Shown piece after piece: positions 26,256 through 45,900 of a stretch of DNA of 64,000 nucleotides. This DNA is from Prunella strophiata (taxonomy: Eukaryota; Chordata; Aves; Passeriformes; Prunellidae). The translations under genes were made by a program, and so were the position numbers. Location: the NCBI GenBank assembly GCA_036583965.1, contig JAZBQD010000019.1, forward strand, positions 17,003,585-17,067,584. Reading direction: 5' to 3'. Each line of letters opens with the position of its first letter. The stretch's first letter is position 1. Under the pieces are notes generated by a model. It was given only the letters and a program-made list of their open reading frames with translations, was not told the origin of the DNA and did not search any database.

Positions 26256-29200
26256 GCTCAGCAATGAAGTCTGGGGGAAGAAGAAGGAAAAGGGGATGTT
26301 GTTGGAGTTATTGTGTTTGTTTTCTCAAATAATCATTACATGGGATGGAGTCCTGCTTTCCTAGGGATGGCTGAACACCTGCCTGCCCATGGGGAGTAGT
26401 GAATTAATTCCTTGTTTTGCTTTATTTGTGCATGTGCATGATCTTTCCTGATCAAATTCTCTAAATCTCAACCCATGAATTTTCTCACTTTTATTCTTCT
26501 GATTCTCTCCCCCATCCTACTGGGGAGGGGAGCAAGCCAGTGGCTGGTGGGGCTGAGTTCCCAATTGGGGTTATCCCATGAGTGCAGAAATGAAAAAGGA
26601 GCAAGGACTGTGGGACAAGGAAACCTAGAAAAGTCTGAGAGGTACAAGCTGGGCCTGACATGGGTAGAGAATAAAATGGAGGAAGGGAGCAGGCAGGGCA
26701 GGAAGAGAGCAGGAGGTATGGGATCATGGTTACAGGGGATGGGTGGCAAAGCTTAGGACCATCAAAGCACAGCTTCCTGCAGAGCCCTGAGCTGCTCCCA
26801 CAGTCCTGAATCCACCTTTCCTCTGCAAATCTGTGGGCAAAGTGCTCCCTCCCCATGTTGGGCTGGCTGAGGAAGTGGAAGAGCTCTGCTTGCTGTTCCT
26901 CTGCTACCTCAAGAGGTCACAGAGGTCTGTGCAGAACCCAGGAGCAGCAGCTTTGATGGTGACTCACTGGGGTGTCACCACGATGCCACACAACCGAGTT
27001 TCCTGTGCTGGGGGTGTAGTTCTGCCTTCCCTTTTGTGGTAATAAATTACAGGATTGAAACAGCAACGAAAGTACAAGGGTATGCTGGAAAGCACAAAGT
27101 GCTGCAATTGAGGGGGTTTGCCACTTTTATTCCCCTACTCTCCTTTCACAAGCCATCACCTCCACCAGCACCCCCCTATTTTGTGGTCCTAGCATGAAAT
27201 TACCCTGTTTTCCTTCAGTTTGTTCTCTTCCCTGCTGCTCTGGGCATGAATTGGCGTGGTGCAATGAAAGAAATGCTGCACAGTTGATGTCTTTTCTTCT
27301 TTTGCATGAACAAGGCAATGCATAGCTGATATGGGGGCTGAAAGAAGGCAGCTGACCTGCTGGGCAATGCAGGCCATGGCTGCCCTGGAAAACAAGTGCT
27401 CTTGGTCTCTGCATGGAGCCCTGTGTGGGGTGGGATCAAGCACTCAGACTCTGCTGTCTACAGGCAGTTCGCTGCTTCCGAGAACGTTGGGCAGCAATGG
27501 CCTGACCCAGAGGCTTAGACTGGTTTTCAGAGTTGAAAGATGCTCTTACTGACAAGGTGTCTTTGTACCACACATAAGGCATGATTATGATTCTGACACA
27601 TGAAAATGTCTCAGATTGAACTGTCAGAAATACTGCTTTGGACTTCAGTGCACCTCAGCTCCTTTTGTTTGGTGAGGACAAAGCATGTCCTCAATTCACT
27701 GTGTGTCCTTAAAAGAACGCAGCATTTGTGAAGCACTCAGACACCTAAGAGCCATAGGAAAATAATAATTCTGACTTTGGAGCAGGAGCTGGCTAGTGGG
27801 TAGTGACTAGGGTATGGAGAGAATGCTGCATTCAAAAGGAAAGTTGCAATGCAATGCTTAATACACTGATGGAAAGATGCTGAGGGCAGTATAGGATGAG
27901 CTAAGACAGTGTCATGATGTTTTGCAATCACATTTGCAATAGGCCAGTCTTGAGTTTCATAGATAACCTTAATTGTTTGGAATTTTTTAGAATTTTGAGT
28001 ACTTAATTTTGTAGTTCTAAGACCATTTTTCTTCAATAGTATTTTCCATGTGTGCAAGTGTTTAATTCAGGAAATAATAATAACCTGAGCTACTGAAGAA
28101 ATTACCTTCCTCTATAAATTAATTTGATGGAAAAAAAATCAGTAAGGCTATTTTCACACTTTAGCTATGCTTTTGTAACTGTACAATAGTGCAAGATATC
28201 TTATATCTTCTTTGATACTAAAAATCTATTTACTGACCTAATTTACTGATTGAATCTGTCTTTAATTCAGCTGTGTAAGGTGGACAGCATCATACACACT
28301 GATTGTCAGGGCATCTGGTATATTTGTGTAGGAATTTTTTTTATTAATATCCAAAGAAACAAATGAGTTAAGAGGAAATATCTATCAAATTTTATGTCAA
28401 AAGCCTTGAGAAACTAATTTTGTTGATGTTGCACAGAGATTCCTAGACAGCTAAATACCCTGGGCTAAAACTTCATTCACAAGATGTCAGTAAAACCTTT
28501 ATGAAATCGTTGTATTTTGCCTCCTAACAGAATATCTGGAAGAAATTATCCTTTTAAATATATTTTTTTAAAAAGCTGAGAACAAGCAGAGCACATTTGG
28601 CATGTTCTGAACAGCAGCAGGCTGACAGCTTTTCCAGGTTGTATATTTTCAGGTAAATGTGAAGTTAGCAGGGTGGAGCTATGGGGAGCCAGGAAAACTG
28701 AACAAACCGAGTAACAGCACCACTGCTGAAAAAACCAGGGAGCCCACAATTACATATTTATAGCCTTATGGACAACAAATACTCAGCAGGACAAGACTAC
28801 AAAGCAGTCCCATGTACAGGTACTATTTTTACTCTCCCTCCATCCATTTCTTTCACCCATACCCTTTTTCAGAACACTTGCTACACTGACAGCATTATTA
28901 TTGGCAATCCCACTGCAAACTAGTAAAATGTGGAATACTTTGTAATGCCTTTTTATGGATTTCTCAGTTGGTTCCTATTCAATATTGTGCTCATTTTAAA
29001 TGCTTCAAATTTAAAGCAAGCAAGACATTTGTTGAAGAATCTGTTTTTGAAATATATCATATCTAGAGATCTAGAAATAAATAATATTCAGAAATAATAT
29101 TTATTAATTTTTAGATGATTAGAACAGTTTTCATATTTTACTTCAACCACTATTTTAGGAGTTGTTTTTGTCAGGGAAAGGCTGCACTATGAATAATTCT

Positions 29201-30943
29201 TTCAGTATTTCTGTAGATGCTGACTTCTAAAGCAACTGAAACCAAGAAGCTCTTCCAAGGAGGTCTGTGCAAGATTTCCCCATCAATGAAACTTCTATGA
29301 AAGATCAAAACAAGAAAACAACACAAATGAGGCTGTGGTACCCACTGCCAGGCAGATCTAGCTTTGTCCCTCACCTGCACAGGGATGCTGGAAAGGACAA
29401 CTTGCAACCTCTTTTTGAGGGTCACTGGTGGAAATGCTGGGAGATTTGCTTCTCAACTTTTTGTAGCATTGCTCCACAGAGCTGGTCTCCACAGGGATGT
29501 GGGAGAAATTTAACCCCATGATATGATTTTTTGTATTAAATGTTTGCAGGTTTTTCTCCTGGAGTTTAATAGTTTGAGGGCCAAAAGGGCTGTGCTGTGC
29601 TTTGAAGTGTGCTCTGCTCCTGGTTACACTCATCAGTCAGATAGAGGAACACACTCATTTACTGCTAGATAACAACTCTGCCTAATCATCTATGAGACTG
29701 TAAGAGGTTTTCTTGGTGTCTACCTAATCAGCAGGTCTGCCATTTATTGGGATACTTGTTCACTTCAGTTCAAAACCCAATTTATTACTATTAAAGAAAT
29801 TACCAACTCTTTCAAATATCCTCTGACTGCTACCCTAGGATACTCACTGATAGGGGTTCTTAGAAAACATAAACTCCACCAAGTACTTGAGCCTTCATAC
29901 AGAGTTTCTATAGTCAACCACATCAAGAATCCTTGGAACCCCAGTTCTTTACACAATTCATCACGTAATTCATTACTTCACAATCTTGTATTTGGATTTT
30001 TTTTTAAAAAAGCCAACATAATTAATATTTTGGAATTGCAATGCTGTTAGGAAAAAATCCCCAAACAACTTGATATGTTTGTCTTGGTGATTTTAAAGAT
30101 CCACCCACTCCACTTGAAAATAAAATATTTGGTTTCCTAAATGTCAGTCAGGAGAACCAAGGCATTGGCCTTCATTGCCTATGTATACTTGACAGTTGTA
30201 TGTCTGTGTATCAGAAGAACATGCTGTGGTTCTACCAGAGTCCTATGTCAGATTTCACATAGCAAATTTTAAAAAAAAACCCTAAACAACAATAAAACAC
30301 CATAACCCAAACCAGCCAAGCATCACACACACCCCTCCCCCCCCCCCCCCACCATGAACAAACCAACCAACCAAACCAAAAATAATCAAACCAAAACAAC
30401 ACTTATGAAATAAAAAGAACCCAAACCCTGAAGTGGATGGCAGCAATACAAGTGTTCCAGTTAGTTTCATGGCAGGGGATAAGCAAGCTGTATTAACTCT
30501 GGTATTTCTAAACCCCAAGACTGTGGTCTTAGTGTAGGATGTTGTCATCTGGGAACAAGAATCTGCATTCACATCACACAGGTGCTGCAACCCAGGGCCC
30601 AGGACACAGCCTCACCCCACTCCACATGCCCTGGGCAGGGCTCAGAGCCTGGCAGGCACAGCACTGTCCCCTGCCACAGCCCAGCCCCACACCCACACTA
30701 AGGCACCAGTAAGGTCCAGGGTCCTTCCTTATACAGTTTCTCAGAATGTGCTTCTGAAGCTGTGCAAGTGTGACAAATGGTTGGGGGTTAAGAATTTTCT
30801 ACATCAGTAACCCTCCCCACCCCTCACTCCAGCCCACCCCTGCAAACAGAATAAATGCCCCATACCTGGAGATGTTTCGATGCCTGAATTATTAATAAAA
30901 TAAGCATGATAATGAATAATCTATGTTAAGCATTTTCTTACCC
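26256..30943. other. Intergenic sequence 3' of CALM1, no gene recognised
   Basis: Single-copy AT-rich DNA with a GC-rich patch at about 30.59-30.72 kb and the C14 run. No coding gene or RNA gene is seen. Confidence 0.7.
30337..30385. repeat. C14 run followed by an (AACC)n-like tract
   Basis: Fourteen consecutive C residues (30337-30350), a short break, then 'aaaccaaccaaccaaacc'-type repeats. The complement is a G-run with possible quadruplex character. Confidence 0.85.
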
Positions 30944-30949
30944 TTTATT
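30944..30949 (-). terminator. CALM1: Candidate distal CALM1 polyadenylation signal
   Basis: This is a minus-strand AATAAA about 3.3 kb after the stop codon. It is the last clear hexamer before the sequence changes to a GC-rich patch near 30.6-30.7 kb. The downstream element is weak. Confidence 0.3.
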
Positions 30950-31457
30950 TTTTCATTATGATCAGAAGAGGAATATGATTAACAGCAGTTTAAACTTTAG
31001 CAGTACAATTTCAGTATTAAATATAAAACTACACTGCAAGTTGATGTGTTTTAAAAATGGTTATGTATACTCTAGCCTTAAATTTATGTATCAAATACAA
31101 GTAACTCAATTGTTTCTTGCCTTAACAATTAACATATCTAACAGGTTTCAACAAGCCAGACATCCATCTTTTCCATTAAAAAAAATAAGCAAGCACACCA
31201 ACTCTTATTCATAGCAAGAGGGGTAAAGACTCAACACTTTCCTGAGTGTTGTGCAAATAATAACAGGTTCAAGAAAGTCAGTTAAATAAATGTAATGATA
31301 AACCTAAAGCTAAGCTGGAGGACCTTTTGATTAACTTCATATTTCATATATTATTTGCATCAGTTGAGAGCAATATGAGTTACAGAACTTCCATGAAAAC
31401 AAGCCACTTACAAGCAGGTGTTTAAGCTTGATCAGTTTATTAAAAGGATTATATGAC

Positions 31458-31528
31458 ACGGTTGCCTGCAATAGCAGGGGACTGGATCTGATGACCCAGG
31501 AAGTTCTTTCCAGTCCCATGTTTCTAAG
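31458..31528 (+). mobile_element. CR1/L3-like LINE 3'-end fragment, antisense to CALM1
   Basis: The stretch 'ggggactggatctgatgacc', then 'caggaagttctttccagtcc' and 'catgtttcta', resembles the end of an older CR1-type family. It lies in the probable CALM1 3' UTR in opposite orientation, so the mRNA would carry its complement. Confidence 0.55.
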
Positions 31529-33357
31529 CCATGCACCAAGTGTATCCAGCCCACACTTTCACATTTGGAAAAAGCCAAAGCCACACACACACACTCACAG
31601 GAAAAAAAAAATTAAAAAATTAAAAAATACCTTGATGACACCATTTCATTTTTCTAGTTATTCACTATGCAGAAGGGAACAGAGCTTAAGTCCTGTACAG
31701 AGGATACATTTACTCGAGGTTGATGTGGTACTGAAGTCAGTTAATAATTAGATACCTCCAGGCAGATTCAGTTACAGGGCATACCAACACTGCACACTGC
31801 CAGACAATTTCTAATCAAGCCAAGAACCTCTTGCAGGATGAGGTCTCTGCTAGCAAGCACAGAGCACACTGAGTAAGCTAAAAGCAGCTGTTCTTAGGTG
31901 AACTACCCTACCAACCATGAGTGAATGACAGATAGATGGTAAGAAGCATTTACCTACTAGACAAGATCTCTGCACACCCAGGCAGAAGTAATTAGTTCAG
32001 AGCTGCAACCATTGTTCCTACCTTGCCTGTCTCTTGAGTACGTTCTCTTTAAAAGCTGGTCTACAGAATCAGTGCAGCCATTCTCAAGCACTACTAAAGT
32101 AGTAGTTTGCAGCTGCTATGCAAGACTCTACTTTCAAATGGTAGTCAGACATTCCCATCATTGAGGCCAGTTTGCTAGGACAGCATTCACAGCCACGGTA
32201 TTAAGCCTTTGCAACAAATAGATACCTAAGCAATTGCCTACATTCAGCCCATCTAACTTTTAGGCACTTGGTTAAGGTGTCTGGGTCCCTTGTCACCCAG
32301 AACTCCCCCCACCCCCCAAGGGAAAAAAATAAAAATTACTGAAGGCAGGCAGTCTCAATTGCCTTCTGGAGGTGTCTCTTGACCCCCCACTAAGCAAACC
32401 AAGTTCTTAACACGCACCTCAGTTAGACAGGATGAATGGAGACTTGTATCTCTTCCTAGAGATGGTATCAATACTCTCCAAAACCAAATGCAATCAAACA
32501 ACTACGGTTTTCAACCCATTACATTTGGGAACAAAAACTTACAGTCAGTAATTATGCTGTAGTCCCTCCCTCCCAAGCATAAAAGCCTTCCACATGGAGG
32601 CTCTGCTTAAAAAAAATAAGAAAAAAAGAAAGAGAAGAAGCATTCTTCTTTCAGACAAAGAAGAGTGCACACGGCTGCTTTGCCACTCATTCATGGGGAA
32701 GCTGAAGGATCAGAGAACACTTATTCAGAGAACTGGAATGACTAAGCACTGCTAGTGCATGCAAAGCAGAAGTAACAAGATCATTTTTAAATTAACCCTA
32801 GTCCTCTTCTCCACCCCACAAAATTCATGCAAGTGTTTGAAAAGTCAAGACATAATAGCCCCAGTTTCCAAAAAGGCTTAATTTGGTTTTTTTAATACGT
32901 ATTGTAAAATGTCCTTTTGATTTCTTTCTGCGGGCAGATAAATGCATTTTTGGCATGTTTGAGAATCACAGATACCTATGAAGTCCATGCTGTTTAAATT
33001 CTCCCACTAGTTTTTATAACCTGTCAAAAAAACATAAGCAACCTATACATGTTTCCCCAGTATTGACATGCATGCTCAGAGCTCTCCACTGTAGTGAAAT
33101 GAGGTGTTACTTCTGTGCTGATAGTTGACGAGTCAGCATTACACGACTTTGAGACCAACTAAATTAACATTGTCGTAATATGAAAGGCAAGCACAAGTTC
33201 ATTTATTTATAGCAAAGGTCTTGGGTTACAGGAGGTCAGTTCTTGCCATCTTGAAAAGATAGGGGATAACTTATTGCATACATGTGCATTATAATTTAGC
33301 AGCAAGTCATTCATAGAAACACTTCCTTCCTACTGCTTTTTTGGTTTATTATCTCAA

Positions 33358-33372
33358 TTATATATATATATT
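33358..33372. repeat. Short (TA)n run in the probable CALM1 3' UTR
   Basis: About seven TA units lie just beyond the candidate proximal polyadenylation site on the minus strand. Confidence 0.8.
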
Positions 33373-33416
33373 TTAACTTTACAAAGCATTTAACACCACC
33401 TTTAAGTTAATGGTCT

Positions 33417-33422
33417 TTTATT
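33417..33422 (-). terminator. CALM1: Candidate proximal CALM1 polyadenylation signal
   Basis: A minus-strand AATAAA lies about 850 nt after the stop codon. About 15-20 nt downstream is a GT-rich tract (GGTGGTGTT), the usual downstream element. Use of this site would give an mRNA of about 1.4 kb. A closer AATAAA at 34042-34047 sits in an A-run and lacks a clear GT-rich element. Confidence 0.5.
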
Positions 33423-34272
33423 GGAAAAAAAAGACTAGCATTTACAACTTGGAATGGACATAAACTGTAATATCTTGAACAGCAATGTTGATAGTTGTGC
33501 TGAAGTCCACAGGCTACTCCGCCAGCTCCAAGTCATGGTACAGAAGGTTTTAAAAATATGAGAGTCCAAAGATGCTCCCTTGGTGAAGGTTTCTTTTAAA
33601 AATTTTGTGAACGGTAACAGCCTGACACCCGTTTCACTATAGTGCAATGCAGACAATGTTAAACCAGTATTTTAACACAGACATGCCATCCATAGTTAAG
33701 ATCATCCTATTTTTGGAGCACACTGCTACGTACAGGAGAACCATTCAACCTTTAGGGCATTTTCTTTAAGTTTTGCATCCTTCAACCATTTTGCTGCATA
33801 CCATCCTGAGGTATAAACCAATTTTAAAGTAAACCAGCTATGACAATTTATACTACAAATTGAACTAGAATCCACTATTGAACAAGAGAGTGGATCCTTT
33901 AGGTTTTTTTTTTCCTTTTAATACACATGTCTGACTGTGCTCAATTGTCAAGCTGCATGCATGAAAAACTGGCCAGCCCAAACAGTGTAATAGTCATTAG
34001 CAAATGGAACTTTTGAGTTCACTAAGTGCTTCCTTTTTTTTTTTATTTTCAAGGTAGTACAATTATTTATATTGTAAAACTGATGTTTAACTTTATCTTT
34101 TAGGGACAGGACCACCAACCATTACATGCAGTTTGTGGACAGAAGGTAATTTGACATTCAGTTTTGCTATACAGAAACAGAATGAATAAATGAACATTTT
34201 TTTTTTTGCAAGAGGTAAGTAAAAGATTCAATTTGATTCTTCTAGAGGAAAAAAGGTGTAAAGGAGGTCTCT

Positions 34273-42320
<8,048 letters not shown>

Positions 42321-42423
42321 GGCGCGGCGGCGGCGGCGGGCCCGGCGGCGGCTGCACGAACTGCGCGACCACGAGCGGCGGCGGCGGCGGCTGCCTCCTC
42401 CCGGCGCGGCTCACAGAGTGCTG
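42321..42423 (-). other. CALM1: CALM1 5' untranslated region (estimated extent)
   Basis: About 100 nt lie between the start codon and the start site predicted from the TATA element. On the mRNA strand the segment carries two runs of five CCG units (plus-strand CGG runs at 42325-42339 and 42376-42390). It should be highly structured. The exact start is inferred, not observed. Confidence 0.55.
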
Positions 42424-42447
42424 GGGCTGTGAGCCTGCGCCGCCCGC

Positions 42448-42453
42448 TATATA
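42448..42453 (-). promoter_or_regulatory. CALM1: CALM1 TATA element
   Basis: The minus strand reads CGTATATAGCGG here, a TATA-like hexamer inside an otherwise GC-rich island, about 130 nt upstream of the start codon. It predicts transcription starting near 42420. The adjoining plus-strand ACGTG (42453-42457) resembles the core of an E-box or hypoxia-response site, which is speculative. GC-box-like tracts continue upstream to about 42600. Confidence 0.6.
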
Positions 42454-42910
42454 CGTGGGGCTGTATCCCTCCGCCGGAGCGGGGGCCCTTTTCCCTCCTC
42501 CCGGCGCGGTAAGTGCGAGGTGACTGCGGCGGGCGGCCCGGCCCCCTCGGCGGCCCGGCCCCTCCCCTCGCCCGGCGGGGCCGCTCCCGCAGCCGAGCGC
42601 CCCCAGAGGGGCGAGGGCAGCCCGGTCCCGGCAGGGGCTCTTCTCTGCCAGGCGCTGGTGCCGCCGCAGCCCGCGGGGAGCTGCCTCGCCGCCGGGTCCC
42701 TCGCCGGCGTCCCCGCCGCTCTCCTGGCTGGAACCCCCGGAGCGAGGGCATCTCGGCCAAGTTGGTGCTTTTTTATTTTCTAGACAGCATCCCCGCCGGC
42801 GGGGCGGGCCTGCGCTCCCCCGGGGAGCCCGGAGCGGCACCTGGGAGAGGATGATGGCGCGGGGACGGGGGAAAACGTTAATAAAGGACTCTTTTTTCGG
42901 TGACAAGGCG

Positions 42911-45900
42911 TGTGTGACAGCGACTGTAAAACTAAAATGTTGAAGCGAGCACAGCTGCCTTTTTATTAATCATAGGGCTTTTGTCAAGCACCAAAATCCA
43001 GGCGACGACGAAATTTAATCTAGAATCGGATGGTCTACAACTGAGGTGCACTTCAGCCTCGTCAGAAGCCTGCAATTGAGAGGCAGCAACAGCATGTCCT
43101 GATCTCAAAGTGTTTTCTTCATTTCTTCCCTGTCAGCTCTGAGGATTTTGTCCACACTGGTAATAACCCAAAAAATATTGTAGTATTGACACTGTACCTC
43201 CCTTAAAAGGCATGGAGACACAAACATGGACCCACTTTGGAATCTAGGATTTTGGTTCCATTCATGACAGGTTCCCTTAGATTTTGAGATTTGTTGTAGT
43301 TCGAGATGTTTTTATTTGAAGGTTTTAGTTTGGGCCTCTCTCTGGATTGGGAGGCTTGCAGTATTTCCAGCGTGGTCATAATTCTGATAAATCTGCTTGC
43401 AGTATAGCACTAAATCTTTATAAATTAATTTATCTACTCTATGTTTTTGAAAAATCATGTACTTTCAGTGTTTAAAATAATGACAAAATCAGTTTGGTTC
43501 TGTTTGTTTAACAGTTTCAATAGCTCTGCCACTGAAGTTACAATTTATTTGCTTGCCTTTCTGGAACGTAGTGATAGGTTGGCAAGTACGACAGTTACCT
43601 GTTTGCAATGTAGAGGGATTTCTCAGCGAACAAAATAGCACATTTAATGTGTCATAGTTTGGTCTCTGAACCATTCTAATATTTGTATAGCAACTATTGT
43701 ATGAAATGGTGTCAGAAAACCAATTTGCAGCTAGCTAGTCTGCAAGTGATAGGTTTATAGACAGCTTCCATTTTAGATGTGGAATGCCCATCCTCCTATT
43801 TTTTGATACACCTTCCTTTTTTTTTTTTTAAATACCAAACAGTGATACTGATTTTTTTCCCCCCTGTGGAAGAACATGCAAATAACTCATCTTTCATTTT
43901 CAAACCAGACCAGCAATTTTAGGCTCTTACTTTCCTAGTTTGATATCTTTCTGGAAAGCATGGCGCAATGTTTGATTGGTGTGAGCTACAAGAGTGTTTG
44001 CTTGGACAAGTGAATCTTGGAACTCTCTGAGACTCACAGGGACATGTGAAGAACAATGTTCATGTACAAATTGTTCAGCTTATTGTGCTGGTCTTACACA
44101 GGTGAAGATCTCTGTTAAAACACTGAATTCTACATAAATATTGGGCTAATAAATTTGTACAATTACCTTGCAAAGAAAAGGCATTATCAGAAGAATAATT
44201 TTACCAACATTTAAATGTGACAGTTTTGAATGTGAGTGCTTTATTTCAATCTCCTTAAAGTTAATTTTAGGCACATGTAATATGTTCTTCCATTGATCCA
44301 AATCTTCACTTGTTAAAAAGTGAAGGGATTAGATTTATCTGTTGAGGAGAGACTATAAGACAAGTAATTAAAATTTATGTAGATTCTCTTATGAACGATC
44401 AGCATTACAGTGTTTGGACATACGTGATGAAACTTGGAAATGTGAAGTAGAAAGCCACTCAGTAACGTTCAATGAATGTTACCAAAGATTAACAGGGCCT
44501 TTGAGTAGAAGGATTGCTGTGCATTTATTCCTATTACTTTTTTTATCTTTAACCTTTTGTGTCTACTTTTCCTAACTCTTGACGGACCATGTTAATAATT
44601 CATTTATATTTTAAAGGAAATTTGGAAATCAAGTTACTTTTAAAGTAGTTTGGAATATAGTTATCTTGCTTTATTTAAAAAAAAAATCAGGATGATCAAG
44701 TAAGGTGCCACAGTTGAGTTCTGCAGTAGTTTCTATTTAAATTGCATCATTCTGTGTTTGAAAATATTTCACAGCTCATGTTCCAAAATACCATTCTGAC
44801 TAAGGGGATTTTTTTTTTCTGATTTGACATATGGCAATGATAAATGTAAACAAAACAGAATACTAATCTTCTGCTGCTTATTTAATGCAAATAAAAAATC
44901 ATCTAAATTGGCATCTCCCTGTTCCTTGTAAATTTGCTTTCACTCCATTGTACAGCCAGACCTTGATCAGTATTCTTTGTTCTCTTAAAATTTACATTCA
45001 GTTGTGGGCAGGCAAGAAATGCCCCTGTCATTCCAATGATATACAATGTCAAATGATTTGCCAGGATCTTCTACAGCCTCATTCAAAATCTCCTGAATCT
45101 CAGTGGGAGCTGGACTGGGCCATGGAATTACTGTTTGTGCCTGACACCAGAGAACTTGGCCATCCCATTGCCATAGAGCTTTTCTATGAACAGAGGGCTA
45201 AGCAGTAGCTATTAAGATGAATTTTGACTGGATAAATTTACTGTTCTAAATTACTTTACTCTCTAAGCATGCTCTTGTTGACTTGTGTTTGAACTGTAAT
45301 AGTAAGAAAATCTCATAAATTTATTTATAAAATAAATAAAATGTTTACAATGGAAGACTTGCAACCATTCTACCTAGTATTACATTCCTAAATTTTGCCT
45401 TGCTGTGATGGTAAGATTACATTCTTGCAGTTGGTCTTTGTTTCAGCAGAGACTTCACATGTCCATTCCTTGGGAGCAGCATAAGATAAAAGGAAGAATT
45501 CTGTTGAGAACCTGACAAAATAATAAACCTTACTACTTACACACAAGGTGTGATTTTCAGCTTTAGCTGTTTGTTAACATGAGCACTGAGGAACATGGCC
45601 TCACACACATCAACTGTTTTCTTATATTGTATATACATAAGTTTAAAAAAACCCAAAAAATAAATCAAAACATTCCACAGACATCTGTCCTGAGAGAACG
45701 GATGTGAGGACAAATGGACAGAAGTTTGTCATATCATTAATGCACAGCTGGGAGGCTCATATTATGACAATAAGCATAGATAACTAGTTTATAATAGGCT
45801 AGAAGTACGAGAAGCCAAAATCAAGTATATATGTGCATGCAACATCTGTGCAACTGGAAAAAAATAATGATTCGTTTTCCTGGGTATAATATTGCCAGTT

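Larger units (their letters stand above)
30944..34272 (-). other. CALM1: Probable CALM1 3' UTR, long form
   Basis: About 3.3 kb of mostly single-copy AT-rich sequence follows the stop codon. It contains several minus-strand AATAAA hexamers, including 33417-33422, 33345-33350, 31436-31441 and 30944-30949. Mammalian CALM1 makes short and roughly 4-kb mRNAs that differ in 3' UTR length, so a distal end near 30.9 kb would fit. This is inference; no transcript evidence is available in the sequence. Confidence 0.45.
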
